From: Leifsonia xyli
GTDB lineage: Bacteria > Actinomycetota > Actinomycetes > Actinomycetales > Microbacteriaceae
Assembly (NCBI GenBank): GCA_003243275.1
Contig: QFQR01000003.1
Location: forward strand, 248,001-312,000
DNA: 64,000 nucleotides
Direction of reading: 5' to 3'
The notes below the pieces were generated by a model. That model saw only the letters and a program-made list of their open reading frames with translations, was not told where the DNA came from and ran no database searches. The translations under genes were made by a program, and so were the position numbers. How positions within the stretch are numbered: position 1 is the stretch's first letter; each line of letters opens with the position of its first letter. Below, in pieces: positions 1 through 8,095 of this stretch.

Positions 1-282
1 GACGCGCTCGAGGACGCGGTGCTCGCCGCCTACCTCGCGGGGCTGCGCGACCGGATGGCGCGCTACCTCGCCGCGGGGACGGACGCCGACGCATCCGGCA
101 TCCGCTCCGAGGTGCGCTCGGTGTGCCTCACCCTCGGGCGGTCGGTGAGCGTCGAGCTGCCGGACGGCGGCGCATTGCGCTCGACCGCGGTCGACCTCGA
201 CCCCGACGGGCGTCTGGTCGTGGTCGACGAGGACGGCACCACCCGGTCTGTCGCGGCGGGCGATGTGACGCACGTCCGCTAG
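1..282 (+). CDS. birA: Biotin--protein ligase, C-terminal part (truncated by window edge)
   Basis: The frame is open from base 1 to the TAG at 280-282, so only about the last 93 residues are present. The visible part ends with the small SH3-like C-terminal domain of biotin-[acetyl-CoA-carboxylase] ligases: VELPDGGALRSTAVDLDPDG followed by LVVVDEDG and a terminal AGDVTHVR. This matches the family pattern of a PDG turn, a DxDxDGRL strand and a final AGDVxHxR. The enzyme attaches biotin to acyl-CoA carboxylase carrier domains in the cytosol. The catalytic domain lies outside the window, so activity cannot be judged. The identification rests on the C-terminal domain and on the purK/purE neighbourhood, a common actinobacterial arrangement. 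Confidence 0.8.
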   Translation, partial: DALEDAVLAAYLAGLRDRMARYLAAGTDADASGIRSEVRSVCLTLGRSVSVELPDGGALRSTAVDLDPDGRLVVVDEDGTTRSVAAGDVTHVR

Positions 283-291
283 AACAGGAGC
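280..291 (+). promoter_or_regulatory. Possible -10 box (TAGAAC) for a leaderless PH-domain transcript
   Basis: TAGAAC (280-285) overlaps the birA stop codon and lies 6 nt before the ATG at 292. An AGGAG stands only 1 nt from that ATG, too close for normal ribosome binding, so the leaderless reading is the better one. The hexamer ends in C rather than T, which weakens the call. Confidence 0.35.
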
Positions 292-858
292 ATGACCCAG
301 GCGATGCCCCACGGCACCTCCGGCCCCGTGCAGACGGTGCAGCCGGAATCCGTGGTGGCGCGGCTGCGTCCGCACGGGCGGGCCATGTTCTGGCCGTGCG
401 TCGTGCTCATCGCCGACGTCGGCGCGCTCGGCTATTTCGGGGGGACGCTGCCTGCGGCCTGGCAGAACTGGGCGCTGCTCGGTGTCGCCGTGGCGGTCGC
501 CGTCCTGCTCGTGCTGATGCCGCTCATCGCGTGGCTCGGCCGCAACTACACCATCACGACGCGCCGCATCGTGCTGCGCAGCGGCATCTTCGTGCGCACC
601 CGCCAGGAGCTGCTGCACAGTCGCGGCTACGACGTGACGGTGCGCAAGGCGGGGTTGCAGGCGATGTTCGGTTCGGGGGATGTGCGGGTCAACACCGGAC
701 TCGAACGGCCCGTGGTGCTGCGGGACGTGCCGGGCGCCGACCTCGTGCAGGCGACGCTGCACGATCTCATGGAGCTGTCGACGAATCCGGTCGCCGCGCG
801 GCGACAACAGGAGCGGTCCCGACCGGACGACGAGACGACGGCGTTCGGTCGTCGCTGA
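292..858 (+). CDS. PH-domain (bPH2/YdbS-like) membrane protein
   Basis: This 188-residue protein has two adjacent hydrophobic segments at about residues 32-52 and 60-80. They are followed by a bacterial PH-type domain: a GRNYTITTRRIVLRSG strand, a TRQELLHSRGYDVTVRKAGL segment and GSGDVRVNTG. The topology of two membrane helices plus a cytosolic PH domain is common in small actinobacterial proteins beside birA and purK. Their biochemical role is not established. The last ~25 residues are polar and low in complexity. The gene's 3' end overlaps the convergent gtrA-like gene by 92 bp, so only the non-conserved tails of the two proteins are encoded on opposite strands. Start: the ATG at 292, directly after birA. 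Confidence 0.8.
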   Translation: MTQAMPHGTSGPVQTVQPESVVARLRPHGRAMFWPCVVLIADVGALGYFGGTLPAAWQNWALLGVAVAVAVLLVLMPLIAWLGRNYTITTRRIVLRSGIFVRTRQELLHSRGYDVTVRKAGLQAMFGSGDVRVNTGLERPVVLRDVPGADLVQATLHDLMELSTNPVAARRQQERSRPDDETTAFGRR

Positions 859-1321
859 GCTCGGCATCGCCCGGGAACACGGCGGGGCCGGTCTCGCCGC
901 GGTGCGGCGCGAACACCCACAGCTTGTAGAAGGTGAAGCGGAACGCGGTTCCGAGGGCCAGGCCGATGACGTTGCCCGAGATGTTGTCGGCCAGGATGCT
1001 CGTGAAGCCGAGCAGGTAGTGCGATACCCACAGCGAGCCGAGGCCGATCGCCATGCCGCCGAGGCTCACCACCAGGAACTCGACGAACTCCCGCCAGAGC
1101 TGGCGGCCGCGGTGCTCGCGGAAGGTCCAGAAGCGGTTGCCGATCCAGTTCGCGATGATCGCGAGCGCCGTGGAGATGATCTTCGCGAAGACCGGGCCCT
1201 CGTGGAGGTTCTCGGGGGAGAGCACGGTGGCGCGCAGCAGATTGAAGACCCCGAAATCGATGACGAGTCCGATCAGGCCGACAGCACCGAAGCGCGCGAA
1301 CTGCGCCATGAGCTTCCGCAC
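767..1321 (-). CDS. GtrA-family membrane protein
   Basis: This is a GtrA/DPMS_synthase-associated membrane protein of 184 residues. It begins with the family's RFGAVGLIGLVIDFGVFNLL segment, then NWIGNRFWTFREHRG, two more hydrophobic helices, and the final FRFTFYKLWVF motif, giving four predicted membrane helices. GtrA proteins are thought to help move polyprenyl-phosphate-linked sugars across the membrane or to anchor DPM1-type transferases. A polyprenyl-phosphate-type GT2 is encoded at 19.2 kb. The start is GTG at 1321. The family usually ends soon after the FYKLWVF motif, but this protein carries about 45 extra polar residues, and these are the part overlapping the PH-domain gene on the other strand. 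A TAGACT sequence on this strand at 1372-1367 could be its -10 box. Confidence 0.85.
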   Translation of the reverse strand: MRKLMAQFARFGAVGLIGLVIDFGVFNLLRATVLSPENLHEGPVFAKIISTALAIIANWIGNRFWTFREHRGRQLWREFVEFLVVSLGGMAIGLGSLWVSHYLLGFTSILADNISGNVIGLALGTAFRFTFYKLWVFAPHRGETGPAVFPGDAELSDDRTPSSRRPVGTAPVVAARRPDSSTAP

Positions 1322-1407
1322 GCGTCGTGCCTTCCCCGTCGTGGGCCATAGGGTCGTAGAGGCGGCAGTCTAATCGCCGCGACACCCGCGAACCTGGAGA
1401 GTGGCCT

Positions 1408-2520
1408 GTGAGAGTCGGCGTCATCGGCGGCGGGCAGTTGGCCCGGATGATGATCCCTCCCGCCGTCGCGCTCGGCGTCGAGATCCGCGTGCTCGCGGAG
1501 GGCGAGGGCATGTCGGCGGCGCTCGCCGCGACCTCCGTCGGCGACTACCGCGACGTCGCGACGGTGCTCGCTTTCGCCTCCGAGGTCGACGTCGTCACCT
1601 TCGATCACGAACACGTGCCGCAGTCGGTGCTCGCCGCCATGCTCGCCGCGGGGATCCCCGTGCATCCGGGGCCGCAGGCGCTCGCGGTGGCGCAGGACAA
1701 GTCCGTGATGCGCGCGCGACTCGCCGCGCTCGGCGCCCCCGTGCCCGAGTGGGCGGTCGTGACGGATGCGGCGGAGCTCGCCGCCTTCCTCGCCGACCAC
1801 GGCGGGGTCGCGGTCGTGAAGACCCCGCGTGGCGGCTACGACGGCAAGGGCGTGCGCGTGGTGCGCGAAGCATCCGGTGCCGACGACTGGTTCGCGGAGG
1901 CGCAGGAGGGTCTGCTCGTCGAGGAGTTCGTGCCGTTCCGGCGCGAACTCGCGCAGCTCGTCGCCCGGCGACCCTCGGGGGAGGTGCGGGCCTGGCCGCT
2001 CGTCGAGACGGTGCAGCGCGACGGGGTGTGCGCCGAGGTGTTCGCGCCCGCGCCGCGGGCCGGCTCGCTCCCCGAGCAGGCGCGCGCGCTCGCCGAGCGG
2101 ATCGCGGTGGGACTCGACGTCACCGGGGTGCTCGCCGTGGAGCTGTTCGAGACCGAGGACGGGCGGCTGCTCGTCAACGAGCTCGCGATGCGGCCCCACA
2201 ACACCGGGCACTGGACGATCGACGGTGCCGTCACCAGCCAGTTCGAGCAGCACCTGCGCGCCGTGCTCGACCTGCCGCTCGGCGACCCCTCGCCGCTCGC
2301 GCCGGTGAGCGTCATGGTCAACGTGCTCGGCGGCCCGTCCGGCGAGCGGATGAGCGACCGCTATCCGCGCGCGATGGCCGACCGCCCCGAGGTGAAGCTG
2401 CACTTCTACGGCAAGGAGTCGCGCCCAGGACGCAAGGTGGGGCACGTGACGGCGATCGGCGAGGAGCTGGAGGATGTCGTGGCGCGTGCGCGCGCCGCGG
2501 CGGGTTTCTTCCAGAACTGA
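1408..2520 (+). CDS. purK: 5-(carboxyamino)imidazole ribonucleotide synthase
   Basis: PurK (370 aa) catalyses ATP-dependent carboxylation of AIR to N5-CAIR in purine synthesis. It starts with the nucleotide-binding sequence MRVGVIGGGQLARMM. It has an ATP-grasp domain with KTPRGGYDGKGVRVV and LVEEFVPFRRELA, and the substrate-site motif NELAMRPHNTGHWTIDG near residue 255. The GTG start at 1408 has GGAGAG six bases upstream, and an internal alternative would cut the glycine-rich loop. purE follows after 16 bp. The divergent gtrA-like gene leaves an 86-bp spacer that must hold both promoters. Length and motifs are normal for the family. Confidence 0.97.
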   Translation: MRVGVIGGGQLARMMIPPAVALGVEIRVLAEGEGMSAALAATSVGDYRDVATVLAFASEVDVVTFDHEHVPQSVLAAMLAAGIPVHPGPQALAVAQDKSVMRARLAALGAPVPEWAVVTDAAELAAFLADHGGVAVVKTPRGGYDGKGVRVVREASGADDWFAEAQEGLLVEEFVPFRRELAQLVARRPSGEVRAWPLVETVQRDGVCAEVFAPAPRAGSLPEQARALAERIAVGLDVTGVLAVELFETEDGRLLVNELAMRPHNTGHWTIDGAVTSQFEQHLRAVLDLPLGDPSPLAPVSVMVNVLGGPSGERMSDRYPRAMADRPEVKLHFYGKESRPGRKVGHVTAIGEELEDVVARARAAAGFFQN

Positions 2521-2524
2521 GCCC

Positions 2525-2536
2525 TAGCATGGCCGG
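2525..2536 (+). promoter_or_regulatory. -10 box for a leaderless purE transcript
   Basis: TAGCAT (2525-2530) is followed by a 6-nt spacer and directly by the GTG start codon of purE at 2537. No Shine-Dalgarno sequence lies in the short purK-purE gap. This geometry puts transcription start on the first base of the start codon. Confidence 0.6.
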
Positions 2537-3043
2537 GTGCCACAGCTCGCGGGAGATCCTCTGGTCGGAGTCGTCATGGGCTCCGACTCCGACTGGTCCG
2601 TCATGCAGCACGCGGCGTCCGCGCTCGCCGAGTTCGACATCCCGCACGAGGTCGAGGTCGTCTCGGCCCATCGCACGCCGCGCCGGATGGTCGCCTACGG
2701 CGAGGAGGCGGCGGGGCGCGGACTGCGCGTCATCATCGCGGGGGCGGGAGGCGCAGCCCACCTCCCGGGGATGCTGGCATCCGTCACGACGCTTCCCGTG
2801 ATCGGCGTGCCCGTGCCGCTCGCCACCCTCGACGGCCTGGACTCGCTGCTCTCGATCGTGCAGATGCCGGCCGGCATCCCGGTCGCGACCGTGTCGATCG
2901 GCGGCGCGCGGAACGCCGGGCTGCTCGCGGCGCGCATCCTGGCGTCGGGCGACCCGGCGCTGACGGCGCGCCTCGCCGACTACGCGGGCTCGCTCGAGGC
3001 GCTCGTCGCCGAGAAGAACACCGCACTGAAGCAGAAGCTCTGA
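2537..3043 (+). CDS. purE: N5-carboxyaminoimidazole ribonucleotide mutase
   Basis: PurE (168 aa, class I) converts N5-CAIR, the PurK product, to CAIR. The diagnostic motifs are present: VVMGSDSDWSVM at the N-terminus, the VVSAHRTPRRM segment carrying the active-site histidine, and IIAGAGGAAHLPGMLAS. The GTG start at 2537 is set by the -10 box 6 nt upstream. The protein runs on to a normal C-terminus, EKNTALKQKL. It lies between purK and the LCP gene, which starts 3 nt after the purE stop codon. purK and purE are probably also co-transcribed, so the promoter in the gap would be a second source of purE mRNA. Confidence 0.97.
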   Translation: MPQLAGDPLVGVVMGSDSDWSVMQHAASALAEFDIPHEVEVVSAHRTPRRMVAYGEEAAGRGLRVIIAGAGGAAHLPGMLASVTTLPVIGVPVPLATLDGLDSLLSIVQMPAGIPVATVSIGGARNAGLLAARILASGDPALTARLADYAGSLEALVAEKNTALKQKL

Positions 3044-3045
3044 CC

Positions 3046-4401
3046 GTGACGAGCGTGCTGCGGGATCCGGCTCTCACCGACACCGCGTTCATGACCAAAC
3101 GGGCCTGGTGGCTCGTGGGCCTCAACCTGCTCGTGCCGGGCTCCGCGCAGGTGCTCGCGGGCGACCGCCGCCTCGGCCGATTCGGGCTGCGCGCGACGCT
3201 CGTGTTCTGGGGGCTCGCCGTGGTGGGCATCGCGCTCGCCGTGTTCGCGCCCGAGTTGATGCTCTCCATCGTCACCAACACCTGGGTGCTCATCGTCGCC
3301 GTCGCGGTGTTCGTGTTCTACGCCGTGCTGTGGGTCGTGCTGACCCTCGACACCCTGCGGCTCGTGCGTTTCGTGCGGCTCGCACCGCGCGCGCGGGCCC
3401 TGGTGGCCGGGCTCGCGGTGGTCTCGCTCGTCGCGGTCTCGGGATCCTCGGCCTACGTCGCCGTGCTCGGCACGACGGGGATCGATCTGCTCGACACCGT
3501 GTTCGCCCAGGGGCCCGCGCAGCCGCCGGTCGACGGCAAGTACAACATCCTGCTGCTGGGCGGCGACGCCGGGCCCGACCGCCAGGGGATGCGTCCCGAC
3601 AGCATCTCGGTCGCGAGCGTCGACGCGAAGACCGGCCAGGTGACGCTCATCGGCATCCCGCGCAACCTCGAGCAGGTGCCGTTCTCGGCCGGCTCGCCGA
3701 TGCTGCAGGTGCTGCCGAACGGCTACGACTGCGGCAGCAAGTGCATCATCGACTACCTCTACACCTACGGCGAGCTCGACTGGGCCTACCTGTATCCGGA
3801 TGCCGAGAAGAACAACTCGAGCCCCGGGATCGAGGCGGTGCGGGATGCCGCCGAGGGTGTGCTCGGCATCCCGATCCAGTACTACGTGCTCATCGACATG
3901 CAGGGCTTCTCCGACCTGATCGACGCGATGGGCGGCATCTCGATCACGGTCGACAAGCGGGTGCCCTACGGCGCGAACGAGAACCCCGACGGCAGCCCCC
4001 GCACCAAGCCCGACGGCTGGATCGAGGCCGGCACCCAGCAGATGGACGGCAATCTCGCGCTCATCTACACGCGCACCCGCTACAAGACCTCGGACTACGA
4101 GCGGATGAAACGCCAGCGTCAGGTGCAGGAGGCGATCCTGGCGCAGTTCAAGCCGGCGACCGTGCTCACCCACTTCGTCGACATCGCGGCGGCAGGCAAA
4201 GAGGTCGTGCGCACCGACATCCCGAAGCAGATGCTGTCGTACTTCGTGCAGCTCGCCGACAAGTCGAAGGGGCAGACGCCGGTCTCACTCGACCTGACGC
4301 CGCCCGAGGTCGATCCGGCGGCGCCCGACTACGACACCATCCATGCGCGGGTCAAGGAGCTGCTCTGGCCGAACGCCACGACGGCCCCCGCCGCCGGCTG
4401 A
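3046..4401 (+). CDS. LytR-CpsA-Psr (LCP) family glycopolymer ligase
   Basis: LCP proteins move lipid-linked glycopolymers (teichoic acid, arabinogalactan, capsule) onto peptidoglycan at the outer membrane face. This 451-residue protein has about four hydrophobic segments in the first 150 residues. The extracellular LCP domain follows: NILLLGGDAGPDRQGMRPDS, then VTLIGIPRNLEQVPF, YYVLIDMQGFSDLIDAMGG and the conserved Arg-rich RTRYKTSDYERMKRQRQVQ near residue 345. The multi-pass N-terminus is longer than the usual single helix. The GTG start at 3046 lies 2 nt after the purE stop, so it probably shares the purE transcript. Its position at the edge of a large glycan locus fits a role in attaching that glycan. 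Confidence 0.9.
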   Translation: MTSVLRDPALTDTAFMTKRAWWLVGLNLLVPGSAQVLAGDRRLGRFGLRATLVFWGLAVVGIALAVFAPELMLSIVTNTWVLIVAVAVFVFYAVLWVVLTLDTLRLVRFVRLAPRARALVAGLAVVSLVAVSGSSAYVAVLGTTGIDLLDTVFAQGPAQPPVDGKYNILLLGGDAGPDRQGMRPDSISVASVDAKTGQVTLIGIPRNLEQVPFSAGSPMLQVLPNGYDCGSKCIIDYLYTYGELDWAYLYPDAEKNNSSPGIEAVRDAAEGVLGIPIQYYVLIDMQGFSDLIDAMGGISITVDKRVPYGANENPDGSPRTKPDGWIEAGTQQMDGNLALIYTRTRYKTSDYERMKRQRQVQEAILAQFKPATVLTHFVDIAAAGKEVVRTDIPKQMLSYFVQLADKSKGQTPVSLDLTPPEVDPAAPDYDTIHARVKELLWPNATTAPAAG

Positions 4402-4404
4402 GCG

Positions 4405-5490
4405 TCACTCGGGCGCGGTCGCGACGAGATTGTCGAGGTAGCTCGGCGACGAGCGCTGCACCTGCTGGATGATGACGAGGTCGTAGCCGTCCATCCGCCC
4501 GCCCTGGGCGAGGAAGTCGGGCATCCACACCGCGGTCAGGTCGGCGAAGTACGGTGCGAGCAGCTTGCCGTCGTAGTCGAACATGGAGTCGCGGAGCACG
4601 AGGGTGCGGCCCCCGATGAGCGGGCTCGTGCGCTCCGTGCTGGTCGAGCTCCAGCGCTCGCCGAGCTGGAGCTCCTCCTGCGTCGTCGTCACTCCCGGTC
4701 GCTCGACGACGAGCTGCTCCACCGGCTCGGTGCGTTGCACGCCCATGATCAGGTAGAGGTCGTCCAGGTGTTCGACCTCGCCTGTGCTGCGCAGCTCGCT
4801 CGCGACGTCGAGTCCGGCCGGCGCAGCCCCGAGTGTCGCGAGACGGTCGAGCAGCAGCTGGGAGTATCGGGCGGCACCGTGCCAGTTCCAGTGCGTGTCG
4901 CCCGCGAAGTAGAGGTCCTCTCCCGCTGCACGTGCCGTCGCGAACTCGTCCCAGGCGGTGAGCACCCGGGGGTCGTCGACGGCGTCCCAGCTCGCTCGCA
5001 CCCGATCGGCGCACACCATGAGCCCGTCGGCCTGCGGGCCGAGGCGGTCGCGGAGCACGCCCGACTTATCGGGCACGATCGCGTAGAGGAAGCGAGTGTC
5101 GGCCTTCGCGAGTCGCGCGGACAATCGGTCCACCTCCCGCATCCCGGCGGCGGCGCCCGCACCGGGCGCGCACGGTCGGGTGAAGTCATCCGAGAGGAAG
5201 GGGGTGCCGCCGTCGCCACGCCACACATCGGCGCGCGGGCTGAGCCCCGCGGAGACGATCGCGTCCGCGGTGCGGTGCACGACGGGGCCTTTGGTCGGGA
5301 TCCGGTCGGTGAGCACGTTGTCGACGCCGCGGAACAGCGACGCGTCTTCGAAACCTGCCCAGGAGGGGGTCGGCCATGTGGGCGGCACACGATTCTCGGT
5401 GACCCGCACCTGCGGGATCGCCCAGACTCCCGCGAGGGCGATCGCGAGCACCGCGACGAGGAGTCGCCCGGATCTCGACGGACGGCGCAT
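4405..5490 (-). CDS. AlgX/AlgJ-like SGNH O-acetyltransferase accessory protein
   Basis: A 361-residue secreted or membrane-anchored protein. One N-terminal hydrophobic segment (about residues 8-25) precedes an SGNH-hydrolase-like domain. The family signature DTHW occurs in YFAGDTHWNWHGA, a VPDK motif in LYAIVPDKSGVL, and a late RTLVLRDSMFDYDG block corresponds to the GDSF-type nucleophile region of AlgJ/AlgX. Such proteins transfer acetyl groups passed by an MBOAT partner onto extracellular polysaccharide, and the MBOAT gene lies directly upstream. The start at 5490 is chosen for its AGGAAAGG site 6 nt upstream. An ATG at 5511 that overlaps the MBOAT stop (TGATG) would add seven residues. Confidence 0.85.
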   Translation of the reverse strand: MRRPSRSGRLLVAVLAIALAGVWAIPQVRVTENRVPPTWPTPSWAGFEDASLFRGVDNVLTDRIPTKGPVVHRTADAIVSAGLSPRADVWRGDGGTPFLSDDFTRPCAPGAGAAAGMREVDRLSARLAKADTRFLYAIVPDKSGVLRDRLGPQADGLMVCADRVRASWDAVDDPRVLTAWDEFATARAAGEDLYFAGDTHWNWHGAARYSQLLLDRLATLGAAPAGLDVASELRSTGEVEHLDDLYLIMGVQRTEPVEQLVVERPGVTTTQEELQLGERWSSTSTERTSPLIGGRTLVLRDSMFDYDGKLLAPYFADLTAVWMPDFLAQGGRMDGYDLVIIQQVQRSSPSYLDNLVATAPE

Positions 5491-5510
5491 GGGATTCCTT
5501 TCCTGCGGCA

Positions 5511-6935
5511 TCAGAACTGGAAGTAGAGGAAGGGGCTGAAGTCGGACCACATGACCGTCCAGAGGGCGACGCCGAGCACCAGCACGGTGCCGATGACGAG
5601 ACGGCGCATGGAGATCCCGGGGAGCTCGGCCACCGCTCGGCCTCCGAAGACGGTCGCGAAGCCCGTCGTGTCGCGGGGGCCGATGACCGAGATGAGGGCG
5701 ATGAGGAGAGCGAGCCAGACGAACGGCGTCATCCCGGTGAGCGCGGTCGGGCTGAGGCCCGTCCACGGACCGGTGAACATCGCGCCCCAATGGTTGTCGA
5801 GGGCCAGCATGGTCGGGGCGCGGAACGGAACCCAGCTCACGACGATGAACAGGAGCATCCCGAGGCGACGGATGGTGGCGAACCGGCTGACGTTCCGGAG
5901 GCCGGTCCAGCGCTCGATGAGCAGCATGGCGCTGTGCAGGCCGCCCCAGATCAGGAAGTTCAGGGTGGCGCCGTGCCAGAGGGCCGTGAGGAAGAAGACG
6001 GTCAGCAGCGCCACCATCGACCGCACCGGGCCGTGACGACTGCCCCCCAGCGGGATGTAGACGTAGTCGCGGAACCAGCGCGAGAGCGTCATGTGCCAGC
6101 GGCGCCAGAAGTCCGTGACGCTCACCGAGCGGTACGGCTGCCGGAAGTTCTCGGGGAAGTGGAAGCGCATCATGAGGGCGAGTCCCACCGCCATGTCGGA
6201 GTATCCGCTGAAGTCGAAGTAGATCTGGATCGCGAAGAGCACAGCCGCGAGCCACGCGTCCGCGGCGCTCAGCTGGCCGCCCGCGGCGCTCACGCCGAAG
6301 AGCTGGTCGGCGAGCCGCCCGATGGGATCCGCGACGACGACCTTCTTGGCGAGACCCCAGGAGAACCGGGCGAGACCGAGCACGGTCTCATCCAGAGGCG
6401 CCGTGCGCCCGAGTTTGATCTCGCCGCGGATCTCGGAGTAGCGCACGATCGGCCCGGCGATCTGATGGGGGAACACGAAGAGGTAGAGGGCGTAGTCGCG
6501 CAGATTGCGTTCCCCCGCATCCCCGCGGGCGATGTCGACGACGTAGGAGATCCCGTGGAAGGTGAAGAAGGAGATGCCGAGGGGGAGCGCCAGATCCCAC
6601 GGGATCGCGAGCCCAACCGACAACGACACGGGCGGCAGGTATTTGTAGAAGAGGAGGGGGAGCAGCAGGAGGGCCACGAGTGTCGCGAGCGCGCCGCGCC
6701 GCAGGTGGATCCGGCTCCGCCAGCGCGGCCAGGGGAGCCGACCTCCGAGATAGCTGACGAGGGTGACGTAGGCGATGACACCGGCGGCCGCACCGCCGCC
6801 CCACACGTAGAACACGACGCTCATCGCGAGCAGCCAGCTGTTCTGCCACCCCCGCCCGCGGAGCGCCGCGAGACCGAGGAACGTCACCGGGAGGAACACG
6901 AAGAGGAAGGTGACGCTGGAGAAGACCACCGGCAT
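5511..6935 (-). CDS. MBOAT-family O-acyltransferase (AlgI-like)
   Basis: A multi-pass membrane acyltransferase of 474 residues that brings acetyl groups across the membrane for exopolysaccharide O-acetylation. AlgI/DltB-family signatures are clear: PLGISFFTFHGISYVVDIARG, VFPHQIAGPIVRYSEI, IQIYFDFSGYSDMAVG, DFWRRWHMTLSRWFRDYVYI and the catalytic-histidine segment FFLTALWHGATLNFLIWGG. The AlgX-like partner follows with a one-base overlap. The start is uncertain by two codons. The ATG at 6935 has AGG only 2 nt away, whereas the GTG at 6929 lies 8 nt from the same AGG and may be the true start. Acetyl donor and acceptor glycan are not shown by sequence. Confidence 0.93.
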   Translation of the reverse strand: MPVVFSSVTFLFVFLPVTFLGLAALRGRGWQNSWLLAMSVVFYVWGGGAAAGVIAYVTLVSYLGGRLPWPRWRSRIHLRRGALATLVALLLLPLLFYKYLPPVSLSVGLAIPWDLALPLGISFFTFHGISYVVDIARGDAGERNLRDYALYLFVFPHQIAGPIVRYSEIRGEIKLGRTAPLDETVLGLARFSWGLAKKVVVADPIGRLADQLFGVSAAGGQLSAADAWLAAVLFAIQIYFDFSGYSDMAVGLALMMRFHFPENFRQPYRSVSVTDFWRRWHMTLSRWFRDYVYIPLGGSRHGPVRSMVALLTVFFLTALWHGATLNFLIWGGLHSAMLLIERWTGLRNVSRFATIRRLGMLLFIVVSWVPFRAPTMLALDNHWGAMFTGPWTGLSPTALTGMTPFVWLALLIALISVIGPRDTTGFATVFGGRAVAELPGISMRRLVIGTVLVLGVALWTVMWSDFSPFLYFQF

Positions 6936-6976
6936 ATCCTGCCGTGCTTCTCGCCGTGCGCAAAGACGAGGAGGCG

Positions 6977-8095
6977 TCAGAGGTCGGCGTGCAGCTGCCA
7001 GACCTTCTCGGCGGAATCGCGCCAACTGAATGCGCGTGCGCGGTCGCCCGCCGCCGTGCCGAGCCTCTCGGCGAGGGTCCCGTCGACCGCGTCGATGGCT
7101 TCGGCCAGTCGGGCCGGGAGACCGTCGGCGTCGCGGGGGATCGAGATGGCGGCGCCCGCCGTGAGCTCGTCGAGGGCGGGCACGTCGGTGTGGATGATGG
7201 GCAGACCGAAGCCGAGCGCCTCCATGACCGCGAGCCCGAACCCTTCCGCAGCGCTCGGTTGCAGGTAGACCTCGGCGTGCAGGAAGGCGACGCCGAGGTC
7301 GTCGTCGGGGAGCTGACCGAGGGCGAGGACGCGGCCCTCGTCGAGGCCCGCGGTCCGCGCGAGCGCCTCCACCGCATCCGCGTCGTCGCCGACCACCACG
7401 AGGGGCAGCTCCTCGCGGGTCAGCGGGAGCGCCTCGAGCAGGGCAGCGAGGTTCTTCTTCGGCTCGGTGCTGGCGACGGTGAACAGGTAGCGCTCGGGGA
7501 GGCCGAGCTCGGCGGCGCGCGCCCGGGCGCTTCGCGGCGGGATGAGCCCGCTCGACGGCGCCCCCGGGATGACGCGGATGCGTTCGCCGAAGTCGAGGTG
7601 CCCGGCGAGCTCGTCGGCGACCGCGTGGCTCGGCACGACGATCGCGTCGGCGTAGCGTTCGGCGCGGGATGCCATGCCGCGCTGCCAGGCGACCATGCGG
7701 GGGTGCAGCAGCTCGGGGGCGGTCCAGGCGATCGCGTCGTGGATGGTGACGGCGACCTGGTCGCCCGGGTGGTTGATCCGGTCGTGCGCGCCGAGCGGCG
7801 CGAGCAGCGAGGTGGCGTGCAGCATGCCGGTGCGTCGCGGGCGGGCGAGCCCGCGCCGCCAGGCGGTGGCGAGTTCGCGCCGCGCGAAGGCGCTCTTGTC
7901 GAGCCCGGCGAGCCCCGGGAGCAGGGCGTGGATCCGGTCGTAGTCGGGTTCGGGCGATGCGGGCACCACGCCGACCACCTCGGCGTCTGCGGGGGCGGTG
8001 GCCAGCAGGGCGCGGGTGAGTTCGGCGGCGTAGCGCGACATGCCCCCGTACGGCGAGTCCGCGAACTCGTCGAGCGTGACGCGCAGGGTGGTCAT
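6977..8095 (-). CDS. GT4-family glycosyltransferase
   Basis: A GT-B glycosyltransferase of 372 residues. The N-terminal half has the flexible acceptor loop SPYGGMSRYAAEL, and VAVTIHDAIAWTAPELL in mid-domain. The C-terminal donor domain has YLFTVASTEPKKNLAALLEA and the E-x7-E motif in PSAAEGFGLAVMEALGFGLP. This form is typical of mannosyl- or rhamnosyl-transferases of the GT4 family; the exact donor cannot be read from sequence. The stop of rmlD overlaps its start codon (ATGA), so it belongs to the leftward rmlB-rmlD transcript and may use dTDP-rhamnose (inference). Confidence 0.88.
   Translation of the reverse strand: MTTLRVTLDEFADSPYGGMSRYAAELTRALLATAPADAEVVGVVPASPEPDYDRIHALLPGLAGLDKSAFARRELATAWRRGLARPRRTGMLHATSLLAPLGAHDRINHPGDQVAVTIHDAIAWTAPELLHPRMVAWQRGMASRAERYADAIVVPSHAVADELAGHLDFGERIRVIPGAPSSGLIPPRSARARAAELGLPERYLFTVASTEPKKNLAALLEALPLTREELPLVVVGDDADAVEALARTAGLDEGRVLALGQLPDDDLGVAFLHAEVYLQPSAAEGFGLAVMEALGFGLPIIHTDVPALDELTAGAAISIPRDADGLPARLAEAIDAVDGTLAERLGTAAGDRARAFSWRDSAEKVWQLHADL

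Noticed and set aside
286..290. AGGAG as ribosome-binding site for the gene at 292
   Set aside because: It stands one base from the ATG, too close to work; a leaderless start is more plausible.
1401..2801. Plus-strand frame of about 460 codons over purK and purE
   Set aside because: It is a +1-frame shadow of purK and purE; both genes have intact motifs in their own frames.
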